NCBI GenBank assembly: GCA_039033415.1
Contig: JBCCCR010000037.1
Span: 1 to 64,000 of the forward strand
Reading direction: 5' to 3'
Length of the DNA: 64,000 bases
Source: Pseudomonadota bacterium
GTDB lineage: Bacteria; Pseudomonadota; Gammaproteobacteria; Xanthomonadales; SZUA-38
Shown here: positions 8,101-15,659 of the stretch, piece by piece
How positions within the stretch are numbered: position 1 is the first letter of the stretch
How the letters are laid out: every line of letters begins with the position of its first letter
Program-made: the position numbers and the translations under genes
The notes under the pieces: generated by a model
What the model was told of the DNA's origin: nothing
Database searches by the model: none
What the model saw: only the letters and a program-made list of their open reading frames with translations

Positions 8101-10283
8101 CCGGTAAGGGTTACATTGGACAACGACACCGTATCGCCGTCGTCCATGAAAGTAATCCCTCCAGCGAATGCAGAGTTGTCGTTAAACGTCGAGTTAGAGA
8201 CCGTGAGTTCATCGTTACTCACGTAGAGCACGCCGCTAGTGCGACCGTAGTTGTCGGAGAACTGGCTGCCGTCGACGCTGACCCGGGCTCCGCTATTGGC
8301 ACCGATTGCACCGCCCCGACGCCGAGCGTTGTTGTCCGTCATGGAGACGCCGCTTAAAGTGAGATACCCCCCAGAGACCATGACAGAGCCGCCGCGAGCG
8401 GCTGCACCTGTCCCGTCAGGCCCGTCCGCACAGCCGTTGGTCAATGTAAGGTTAGAGAGCGACACCGTCGCGCCCGAAACATTGAGATGTCGGAATTCAC
8501 CCGCGTCAGTGCTGTCGTTGAGATTGCAGGTCACCGAGGAATCCCGGGTGATCGTAACCTCGCTGCCGACGATGGTTGTGTCGGAGGCGAGATCCAAAGA
8601 CCCTTGCGTCAAGGTGATTGTGCCACCCTCATCGAACACACGCTGGTCGAACGTCACCGTCGACACGTCAGCGTTGGACTCGGCGGCGAGGACGGCATCG
8701 CGCAGCGTGCACCCGAACCCGGTGTTGCATACGCCGTCGCCATCGTCGGTGATTTCGTTGACCACGAAGTCGCTCCCGCTCTGGGCCGAATACTCGAACG
8801 CGCCTGCATCGCAGGCCGCGCCCGCCGGGCGTGCCACGCCGCGCTGGTCGGATTCACCCAGACAGCCGAAGCCAGCCGCGTCATGGGCGCTGGAGGCGGG
8901 GTTGATGGCGTGGGTCGGCGTCGGCCCGCCGTTGTCCTGCAGCGTGCCCAACGCCAGGTCGGTGGTCGTGGTGAGGGTTGCCGCGCCGCAGGTGCTGTCG
9001 GTGGCCACGTTGTTATCGACAACAAAGACCGTGTTTGCACGAAGGGTGCAAAGATCGCCGCTGCTGGCCGAAAACAGGTTTCCTGAGGCGGTGAAGGTCA
9101 CCACATTGGACGTGAAGGGAGAGCCTCTAAACGCCGATGCGTAGCTGCCGAAGTTTGCCGCAAACGTTGAGTCGGTCACGTCGATCGTTCCGACTCCGTA
9201 GGTAGAGATGGCCGCTCTGCCGCCAGAGTTACCGCTGACGGTAGATCGCGAAATGGTTAGCGGGAAATAGCTGCCCACTCCGTTGGTGTAGATCATGCCG
9301 TAGCCGCCACTACCGGTTGCCTGGTTGCCATTGAGCGTGCTGCCTTCAATGGTGACGCTGGAAGTTAGTGCGTATATCGCGCCGGCGTTGCCTGCGCGGT
9401 TATCCGAGAGCACGCTGTCTTCCAGCGTCATGGAGGTGCCCTCCAAAAACACTGCGCCTGCGTCCTTGTTCGCAGACGCGACGCTTCCGGTGACCTCGCT
9501 ATCCACCACTCGAATACTGCCACCAGTTGTAAAAATGCCGCCGGCGCCATCGCGGCCAGAAAGGTCGATACGATTGCCGGAAACGACCGAACCCTGGACC
9601 AGCAGATCGGCGTCTCGAGTGTAGATACCCGCCCCCGACTCTGATGTTGCGGCCGAGCTTTGAACCTGGTTGTTGGACACCGTGCTGCTTGAAACCGTGA
9701 GCGTTCCATCCCGAAGGGCAACCCCACCCGCCTGAGCGTTGTATCCTGAATTTTCCAGCAGGCGCACCGACTCCAGGGTTAGCGTGGTGTTGTCTGCGGC
9801 AATGGCGTGGGCGCTGACGCGCAGTCCGGCATTCGCATCGCTGTAGGTCTCGCAACCATAGCGCGCAGTCATTGACTGGAGCGTCACCGTGCTCGATGAG
9901 ATCGCCAGGAGCCCGAAGCGTCCCGAGTTCTGTGTTTCGGTGCAGTCTACGCTGATATCGCGCTCGATAATCGCGTCGTTACCGGCAAGGGTGATATCAG
10001 AACTGATCAACGGCAGCCGTTCTTGCAGAGTGATGGTCTGCGAGGGGGGCAACTCGACGGTGTCTGCGCCTGAGCCGGGTGCACAGTCCGCGTGCGTCGC
10101 GGTGTCGTCATTGGCGTTGTCGATGGCCTCGGCTAGCGAACACAGGCCGTCAGCCGCATCGGTTCCGGAGGCGTTGGTGGTCACCGTAATGGTTGCAGCC
10201 TGGGCCGCGGTGCCCACGGTGCCGAGAGCCGCCAAAATGCTCTGAGCGAGAAGGGATTGTCTAAGTGCTTTGCGCTGATTCAT
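5115..10283 (-). CDS. Giant exported protein: CSLREA/beta-helix and cadherin-like repeats
   Basis: This 1722-residue protein has a Sec signal peptide ending near AAQA (about residue 29). A CSLREA-type segment follows (GLCSLAEAIDNAN, about 46-58), then beta-helix repeats rich in S/T/N/G and a choice-of-anchor-Q-like end (SDQRGVARPAGAACDAGAFEY, about 475-500). A second CSLREA segment (GCTLRDAVLAA, about 524) and a second helix end with DQRGMARP at about 854. From about 880 to 1620 there are tandem cadherin/VCBS-like domains with DGSFDYTPPANTSG motifs. FVDGFE occurs at 1632-1637, followed by an 85-residue tail. Such proteins are large secreted or surface adhesins or binding proteins; the exact role is unknown. 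The ATG at 10283 has GGAGT upstream. The gene converges on the sigma-kinase pair. Confidence 0.9.
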   Translation of the reverse strand: MNQRKALRQSLLAQSILAALGTVGTAAQAATITVTTNASGTDAADGLCSLAEAIDNANDDTATHADCAPGSGADTVELPPSQTITLQERLPLISSDITLAGNDAIIERDISVDCTETQNSGRFGLLAISSSTVTLQSMTARYGCETYSDANAGLRVSAHAIAADNTTLTLESVRLLENSGYNAQAGGVALRDGTLTVSSSTVSNNQVQSSAATSESGAGIYTRDADLLVQGSVVSGNRIDLSGRDGAGGIFTTGGSIRVVDSEVTGSVASANKDAGAVFLEGTSMTLEDSVLSDNRAGNAGAIYALTSSVTIEGSTLNGNQATGSGGYGMIYTNGVGSYFPLTISRSTVSGNSGGRAAISTYGVGTIDVTDSTFAANFGSYASAFRGSPFTSNVVTFTASGNLFSASSGDLCTLRANTVFVVDNNVATDSTCGAATLTTTTDLALGTLQDNGGPTPTHAINPASSAHDAAGFGCLGESDQRGVARPAGAACDAGAFEYSAQSGSDFVVNEITDDGDGVCNTGFGCTLRDAVLAAESNADVSTVTFDQRVFDEGGTITLTQGSLDLASDTTIVGSEVTITRDSSVTCNLNDSTDAGEFRHLNVSGATVSLSNLTLTNGCADGPDGTGAAARGGSVMVSGGYLTLSGVSMTDNNARRRGGAIGANSGARVSVDGSQFSDNYGRTSGVLYVSNDELTVSNSTFNDNSAFAGGITFMDDGDTVSLSNVTLTGNQAADFGGTLYFYGGDLRINDATFFSNTATQGGSIFAYAFGGGPIPLTITNSVIAGDGGDCNLNGLGTLTDVISTDTNCSGATTATLEAINLGVLADNGGDTPTILPQSGSVLVDASASCTSTDQRGMARPMDADGAAGGDCDIGAVEIINDAPVALGDRYSVSEDTAARTNTDSDGGATATEDDNGVLANDTDAVDDEDGGAISVSALASSPITDTNTSESFIFSSGAEVTLNQDGTFFFDGTGDFEFLAAGETSSQAVDYTTTDGFAEATTALIIDVLGANDNPVAAPLSVTIDEDASGTFGFPVSDADATDTLTVVFDAVDARFTNNNDQTFSFDAAQPEFQSLGEGESAMVTADFTATDAQNASASNTITVNVEGVNDAPTTPGLPALSAAEDTTTSGTFIASDIDDSVLTFRITEQPVSGRVEATPSDVFVFDPQGAFEDLDDGEIRAVSFSYEVEDPGGLTATGAGFIRVDGANDAPFANDDGYTTDQNTALVVDSVSGLLANDTDVDTSDTLTVVAASVLPVSGPGGTLTADSDGSFNYTPPANVSGLDVFTYDITDGTAQATGTVTVRVGLDNQPPVAVDDDYTSDENGALSVSAPGVLDNDTDPESNPLSVNSSGTFVAQGIGGMMTLNADGSFDYTPPANTSGVASVLYTVTDGFGNTDAATITITVSNIDDAPTASDDLLTPVLEGADTQAIPASSLLANDSAGAGDSTDSIRITQVSAIAGVLATVDDGGTSNPADDTVRVTPLDDFFGEASLSYSIEDDAGTPAMATARLAVTPVNDPPEFSLLGDQSFSAGTAGVQVVDGFVNVTTLGPNEIDQLVQRIDVATVSDPDGVVDLITVDDNGRLSLVLSGSNGSATFAVTVTDNGGTANGGVDTAASQTFRVNVGQDPDVLFVDGFETPVINGSFKSRSIVLSKASLEERALERAAPTLVMRAKHPTTPAYVETYGRITAMGLQIQLVRFEDGAITKGEWQSLHGDNVTIRW

Positions 10284-10880
10284 TCAGTGTTACTCCGTCC
10301 GCGATTGACAGAGAGTCCGTTATCCGCAGAGGTTTCACTTGAGATCAGGCCTGATTGTGATGTCGTAGACCGGCTAGCAAGGCATGCTTTGGCAATCGTG
10401 ATCAAAACGCTCTTCATGAGTTTGTCCATTTCGTATGTGGATGTCCGCGCACCGGCTAGACTCTCCCATGGCGCGAAACCCCACTAAAAGTGAGTCCCAT
10501 GTCTATATGGCGAATTTCGCGAATTTTTTTGTCAACTTTCTTCCGCTACTCGACGACAACCAGGGTATCCCGAGTATCGCCTGAACCTCTGGCCTTATCT
10601 GTGGACTGCTGCTCATGGATTACCATCGGCAGCGATCGCTGTTTGCTGCAAGTCTCGCGTTGGTGCGATCCGCAAGATTAGAAGCAAAGGGAAACACTAG
10701 ATGTTGATCGAGGCCAATCAGAAATCCGCGAGGTGCGAGCTGTTATCCAACAAGGAAGTACATTGCTACGTAACGCCCAACGCACCCCGCTCGCCGAGGA
10801 ACTGCTGAAGCAGTCCGAAGCGTTGGCGCCGGGTTGGCCGCAAACCTACTCAATCACGAGAGAGCACTGCGTAACCATTC
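10284..10880. other. Non-coding stretch with two doubtful small frames
   Basis: No recognisable gene is present. Two small plus-strand frames are worth noting: 10468-10584 (38 codons, with the hydrophobic core MANFANFFVNFLPLL and no clear ribosome binding site) and 10701-10805 (35 codons, preceded by AAGGGA). Neither resembles a family I know. They may be chance frames or relics of decayed genes. The promoter of the giant surface protein should lie in 10,290-10,400, but I cannot single it out. Confidence 0.3.
10468..10584 (+). CDS. Doubtful small ORF, 38 aa
   Basis: This frame runs from the ATG at 10468 to the TGA at 10582-10584. The middle is hydrophobic and aromatic (ANFANFFVNFLPLL), and the ends are polar. 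There is no good Shine-Dalgarno sequence and no known family. It is listed only because the composition is more protein-like than the surroundings. Confidence 0.15.
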   Translation: MARNPTKSESHVYMANFANFFVNFLPLLDDNQGIPSIA

Positions 10881-11240
10881 GCAGTCCCCAAGGGTCTTGG
10901 TACGAATCCCAAGGTTGGACAAATTGCCGGCAGGCAATTTGGACGCCAAGCAAAGCGAGGCGCCCCGCAGGGGTGAGCAAACGATACTTCGTTTGCGAAT
11001 CACTAAGTTGCGCTAGCGACTTGGACGCCGGAGCGAAGCGCAGGCGCCCCGCAGGGGTAAGCAAACGATACTTCGTTTGCGAATAACTAAGTTGCGCTAG
11101 CGACTTGGACGCCGGAGCGAAGCGCAGGCGCCCCGCAGGGGTGAGCAAACGATACTTCGTTTGCGAATCAATCCCCTTGGGTCTCCCCTGAGAATAACCA
11201 CCTCAACCGACTGTGCAACGGGCTCTTTTAATGGCGCCGC
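10881..11240. repeat. Structured repeat cluster with three tandem 84-bp units
   Basis: After a T-arm-like segment (CTTGG, loop, CCAAG, about 10896-10915) come three units of exactly 84 bp: 10919-11002, 11003-11086 and 11087-11170. Units two and three are almost identical; unit one differs mainly in the first stem. Each holds the same three hairpins as the copies at 1023-1345: an inverted repeat around GCTA or GGCA, CCCC-GCA-GGGG, and GCAAACGA-TACT-TCGTTTGC. The cluster ends with CCCCTTGGGTCTCCC and the CAACCGACTG flank, as at 1321-1370. The tandem part looks like recent duplication. Confidence 0.85.
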
Positions 11241-11245
11241 ACGAA

Positions 11246-12619
11246 TCAACGCCCTTCAAACGAGTCCCCGAATACGCCAGCCGGCAAACGCTTGAATGCC
11301 GCGCGAGGCAACCAGCCAGGGTTTCCAGGAGCGGTTCTCTGGTATGCACCAGCGTCAAGGGTTTGCTGCGTTCGTTCTGTCGCATTGAAGTCGGCCCGCG
11401 CATAAGCCGAATCCCCCTCGGAAAGCAGCACGGATGCAGCGGAAGGCCAAAAATCAAGACGCCCAGGGTCCACAAAATCTCCGGACGCACTGACTCCAGA
11501 TGCAATGCCAGGTACAAGCCCTGCACCCAACCCCACGTTGCCGACGACGATGGCCGAGCCGTCACCGCCACTGAGACGAAATGCGCTTGCAGAGGGGCAG
11601 TAGAGCGCGTTGTTAGCTACGACCGTTGTGCTCAGGTCATCCATATCCCAACCGTTACCTCGGAGGCAGGCATCGCCGGCGTCGAATACCGTGTTGTGCA
11701 ATATTTGAAGATCCTTGGGGTCGAGACCCTGATCGGGTGCCGCTCGGATGCCGCTTTCTCCTGATGCGACGACCAGGTTGTTACTTACCAGGGCCTGTCC
11801 AACTAGCCGGATACCAGTACCGGAAATGCTCCAGATGAAGTTTCGCTCTATCGCGTTGTGTGTTCGCCCTGGTGCGTTTGTATAGCCACCAAGCGCAACG
11901 CCGGCGGCGTTTGCTCCAATGATGACATTGTCTTGGATGCGGTTACCCGATGAGCCGTTTTTGATGTCGATTCCCTCACCCTGAAACCCGCCCAGATCGT
12001 GGAGGAAATTCTGGGTGATCAACGAGTCGACCATTTCGCATGTCGCTCCATTGCAGCCAAAATACATCCCTTCACCCGTGCCGCCATCAACACCGGTGTT
12101 GAAAATCTCATTTCGACGAATGACTAGCCGATCACAAAGCCCACCCGGACGATTGCAAGAAATGCCGACGTCACCCACGTCTCTGATTACCAGATCTTCG
12201 AATGTTGCGTGGTCAACGCGATCGAGTTTTAGACCGTGGCTGCCACCGGTAATCTCTAGTCCCCGCAGCGTGAAGTGAGAACCAGATATTCTCATCACAT
12301 CCTGTGAGGGGATACCTGAAATCACGGGCCGGGCGCCGTCCGCTGCTTGGACCAAGATCGGCGCTAGCGGCGTCCCTTGCCAATTCACCGAGAGAAAAAA
12401 ACTGCCTCCGCCTTCGGCCTGCGTGGTGTAAGAACCCTCATTGATAATCAGTTCATCGCCAGGTCCTAGCCCAACTAACGCCGCATGAAGGTTGTCACCA
12501 GGGAAGATCTGGAGCGTTTCTGCTGCTTCCGCACGGACCCCGCCTGTAGCGAGTTGATCAGCGCTTACAGCGCCTACTGCAATTTGCAAGATGGCTAATA
12601 AGGCTGGATTAAGCCTCAT
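11246..12619 (-). CDS. Exported right-handed parallel beta-helix protein
   Basis: Counted from the ATG at 12619, this is a 457-residue protein with an N-terminal hydrophobic signal (LNPALLAILQIAVGAVSA). The body has many short beta-strand turns with Asn-rich corners (for example GNRIQDNVIIGANAAGVALGG), typical of pectate-lyase-like or NosD/C5-epimerase-like helices (Beta_helix family). Paired cysteines suggest an extracytoplasmic location. It ends in VFGDSFEGR, matching the F-x-x-(G/S)-F-E ending of two other proteins in this window. The frame stays open to an ATG at 12790, but that would bury the signal peptide 57 residues in, so I prefer 12619 even though its Shine-Dalgarno is poor. No catalytic residues can be assigned; it could bind or modify polysaccharide. 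Confidence 0.82.
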   Translation of the reverse strand: MRLNPALLAILQIAVGAVSADQLATGGVRAEAAETLQIFPGDNLHAALVGLGPGDELIINEGSYTTQAEGGGSFFLSVNWQGTPLAPILVQAADGARPVISGIPSQDVMRISGSHFTLRGLEITGGSHGLKLDRVDHATFEDLVIRDVGDVGISCNRPGGLCDRLVIRRNEIFNTGVDGGTGEGMYFGCNGATCEMVDSLITQNFLHDLGGFQGEGIDIKNGSSGNRIQDNVIIGANAAGVALGGYTNAPGRTHNAIERNFIWSISGTGIRLVGQALVSNNLVVASGESGIRAAPDQGLDPKDLQILHNTVFDAGDACLRGNGWDMDDLSTTVVANNALYCPSASAFRLSGGDGSAIVVGNVGLGAGLVPGIASGVSASGDFVDPGRLDFWPSAASVLLSEGDSAYARADFNATERTQQTLDAGAYQRTAPGNPGWLPRAAFKRLPAGVFGDSFEGR

Positions 12620-13010
12620 TTTATAAGCCGGTGATTCATACAGATGGGAAGTCAGCTTCAACGACCTAAGTGACAGTAGCGAGTTTGCCTTAGCGACTCC
12701 TGACAAACGGCCGAAAGACTCACGAAAGAACGGCGAAAACGGCCACACAAGCGTCTGCTGTCCATGGTCATCAACTGTCTTTGGCTTCAAGCTAGGGCCT
12801 AGCCTGCGTTCGACTCACATTGGGGCGTGTGCTTGAGCGTCAACTCCCTTTTTGTGAACATAGGGGAGATCGGCCGCGAATCGTAAAGCAAGCGCGGAAC
12901 GCTTCAGCCTGCTGGGACGGGCGGCAAACGGGGCTGTATCCGTCGACCCTGCTCGCCTGTCGCGTCTATACTCACACGGTGAGCGACTTAGATAGGCGGC
13001 CATTGGCTGT
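12620..13010. other. Divergent intergenic region
   Basis: This lies between the beta-helix gene (minus) and the winged-helix regulator gene (plus) and should hold promoters for both. An in-frame extension of the beta-helix gene runs to 12790 but looks non-coding. I cannot point to a specific promoter or operator. Confidence 0.35.
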
Positions 13011-15602
13011 ATGGGTGTATCGGATCTGATGGACCTTTCCCAACCCTTCACGATCGGCCCTGTCCGGGTCGACCCGGAGCGCCGTCTAGTCAGCAGCGGG
13101 CGAGACGAGGTTTCGCTCGAGCCAAAGGTGATGGCCGTGCTGATGGCGCTCGTTGAACAGCGCGGTCAGGTCGTAACGCGGGAGGCGCTGCTCGACAAGA
13201 TCTGGGCCCGGGAATTCGGTGGTGATGAGAGCCTGACACGGGCGGTTTCGCTGTTGCGCAAGGCTTTGGAAGACCGCAAGGCGATCGAAACTGTTACAAA
13301 GAAGGGCTATCGCTTTACGCGCGACATCTTAACTGAGGGGCAACCGAGAAACCTGAACGAAGGTAACCCGGGTGGCACGGTCGCAACTGATCGCTGGCGC
13401 CTGATCGGTTTCGGCGGAGTTATCAGGGAGCTTCAGCGACGCCGAACCTTTCGTACCGCCGGGGTTTACATCATCGGTTCCTGGCTGGTGATGCAGGCTG
13501 CCGACGTGTTTTTTCCGGCCTGGGGGCTGCCCGATTCGGCTATCAACATCCTGCTTACCACGGCCGTCTTCGGCTTCCCAGTGGTGATGGTCTTCGGATG
13601 GTTTTTTGACGTGACCGAACGCGGCATTGTGCGCACTCCGCCAGCGGACGCGAAAAGCCCCCGCGAGCCGCTGCCGCTGCACACCAAAGACTATGCCCTG
13701 CTGGTGGTTCTAGCGGGGGTGGTTGGTGTGATCGCCTACGGGGGGATTCAGGACTTGCGCGATCGGCCAGCACCAGCGCCTCAGCCATCAGTCGAGCAGA
13801 GCACGCTGCCAAAGCTGGAAAATGCGATTGCGGTCCTGCCGTTCGCGAACTCTACCGCCGATCCGAGCAACGAAGCTTTTTGCGACGGCATTTCCGAGGA
13901 GATTCTTCACAAACTTGCCCGCGTGAACGGTTTAAAGGTCATCGGACGCAACTCGTCGTTTGCCTTTAAAGGGAGCAGCTACCCGACGTCTCGCATCGCC
14001 AGCCTGCTTGGCGCCAGTTACCTGGTTCAGGGCAGCGTGCGTCGAGACGGTCAGCAGCTGCGCATCGTCGCCTCATTGGTCGACCAAAACGGTGAGCAGC
14101 GATGGAGCCAGGCCTTTGATCGGGAGCTGGATGGCATCTTTGCCATCCAGTCGGAAATCGCTGAGACCGTTACCGCCACGGTTGCGCCGACGATTGCGTT
14201 TACGGAACGGCCATCGCATGAGCCAGATTCGTATGCGTACGAAAACTTCCTGATTGGCCGAGAGCTTGTGAGAAAACGCGACGCTACGGGAGCTGCCGAG
14301 CGCCTTGAGCGAGCCATTGAGCTGGATCCACGGTTCGCCGAGGCGTATGCCGAGCTCGCGATTGCCCTCGCGCTTGGCACCCGGCCAAAAGGGCGGGACC
14401 TGCCCGGTGCGCGTGGGGCGATCAACACTGCTTTGGCGCTCGACCCGGGGCTTCCTCGGGCGTTGGCCGCACAGGGGCTTGTGCTGATTGAGGATGATCC
14501 GCCCGACTACAATCGTGCGCGGGAGCTCCTGGAGTCCGCGCTCATAAGCGAACCTAGCATGGTGGACGCCATGAACTGGCTGGGCGCGGCACTGACCGCG
14601 CAGGGCCAATTTGCCGAAGCGTTGGTGCTGCTGGAAAAGGCTCTGAGAATTGACCCGCTGCATCGCGTACTGGGCCTCAACTTGGCAACACGTTACGCAC
14701 AAAGTGGTCAGTATGATCGTGCCAACGAGATCTATCGTCGCCAGCTTGGTCTCCCGGAGCTTAGCCGGGAGATGATGGTTTCTGCTCGCGATTATTACCG
14801 GGCAACCGGCCAAATCAGCCAACTGATTGCATTAGGTAAGCTTAACGCTGAGCAGCAGTTGCATCATCACTTCGACCTTGCTGCAGGCTACTCGCTTCTC
14901 GGCCTTTGGGAGCGCGCCGAGTACTGGAGCAATCGCATCGTGCATGACTGGGCCGACCACCCGTCCGTCGGCATGGGCTGGTACTCGTCGTTGGTGATCT
15001 ATTATCAAGGCGATCTAGAACGTTCGCTCGAGCAGCTCGAAGAGGCCAATCGTCGCGCGCCAGAGAAGGTCCGGTACGCCTGGCGAATGAATAGCCAGAT
15101 TCTAGGGCTGCGCCAGGCACTCGTCGGTCGTTTTGACGAGGCGATTGCTACTCTTGAGCCCGGAGTTCGGCATCTGCAACAGTCAGATCGATTCGACTCA
15201 GATGGATTCTTGGCTTTGGCCTGGTCTTACCAAAACGTCGGGCGTGTGGAGGCAGCGGATTCCCTGATCAGGCAAATGACGGCTCACTACGAGCGCGCGG
15301 AACAGGCCGGGTTTTTGCACGAAAGCGGGCCGATCTATCGATATGCGCTGTTGGCATTACTCGAAGGCGTTACAGAGCAAGCCCTGGACCGGCTAGAGCG
15401 GGCGATTCAGGCAGGTTGGCGAGATTTGGTCTACATCCGCCACGACCCGCGCTGGGATGGGCTGCGGCAAAACCCGCGATTTCAAGCCGCGCTCGCCGTG
15501 GCAGAGGCGGACCTGGACCGGCAGCGCGAGGAGGTACTCATGATTGAAAGTCGTCGGGACTTTATTGCAGAGTACGAAGCGATACACGGGCCCCCGATGT
15601 AA
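13011..15602 (+). CDS. CadC-like winged-helix regulator with membrane segments, TolB-like and TPR domains
   Basis: This 863-residue protein begins with an OmpR/CadC-type winged helix (about 10-105, ending KKGYRFTRD). Hydrophobic segments follow at about 147-165, 176-199 and 228-244, then a TolB/FlgO-like domain (about 272-400: IAVLPFANST, EEILHKLARV, YLVQGSVRRDG) and TPR repeats to about 780. This architecture is known in membrane-integrated transcription regulators of proteobacteria in which DNA binding and periplasmic sensing sit in one chain. The stop lies 21 bases before the next gene, a TonB-dependent receptor, so the two are probably co-transcribed and the receptor is a likely target. 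ATGs at 13011 and 13029 are both possible starts. What it senses is unknown. Confidence 0.88.
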   Translation: MGVSDLMDLSQPFTIGPVRVDPERRLVSSGRDEVSLEPKVMAVLMALVEQRGQVVTREALLDKIWAREFGGDESLTRAVSLLRKALEDRKAIETVTKKGYRFTRDILTEGQPRNLNEGNPGGTVATDRWRLIGFGGVIRELQRRRTFRTAGVYIIGSWLVMQAADVFFPAWGLPDSAINILLTTAVFGFPVVMVFGWFFDVTERGIVRTPPADAKSPREPLPLHTKDYALLVVLAGVVGVIAYGGIQDLRDRPAPAPQPSVEQSTLPKLENAIAVLPFANSTADPSNEAFCDGISEEILHKLARVNGLKVIGRNSSFAFKGSSYPTSRIASLLGASYLVQGSVRRDGQQLRIVASLVDQNGEQRWSQAFDRELDGIFAIQSEIAETVTATVAPTIAFTERPSHEPDSYAYENFLIGRELVRKRDATGAAERLERAIELDPRFAEAYAELAIALALGTRPKGRDLPGARGAINTALALDPGLPRALAAQGLVLIEDDPPDYNRARELLESALISEPSMVDAMNWLGAALTAQGQFAEALVLLEKALRIDPLHRVLGLNLATRYAQSGQYDRANEIYRRQLGLPELSREMMVSARDYYRATGQISQLIALGKLNAEQQLHHHFDLAAGYSLLGLWERAEYWSNRIVHDWADHPSVGMGWYSSLVIYYQGDLERSLEQLEEANRRAPEKVRYAWRMNSQILGLRQALVGRFDEAIATLEPGVRHLQQSDRFDSDGFLALAWSYQNVGRVEAADSLIRQMTAHYERAEQAGFLHESGPIYRYALLALLEGVTEQALDRLERAIQAGWRDLVYIRHDPRWDGLRQNPRFQAALAVAEADLDRQREEVLMIESRRDFIAEYEAIHGPPM

Positions 15603-15659
15603 CTTCGAGGCCTCCGCACATCAATGACTGCTTCATTGTCGGAATCATGGGAGCGCGAC

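Noticed and set aside
8251-9144. 297-codon open frame on the plus strand
   Set aside because: It is antisense to the giant surface protein, whose frame has a signal peptide, known repeats and steady codon pattern. The low-complexity S/T/P composition is a shadow of its beta repeats.
10919-11170. Possible CRISPR array
   Set aside because: The repeat period is 84 bp with no unique spacers between short repeats, each unit holds several hairpins, and no cas gene is nearby.
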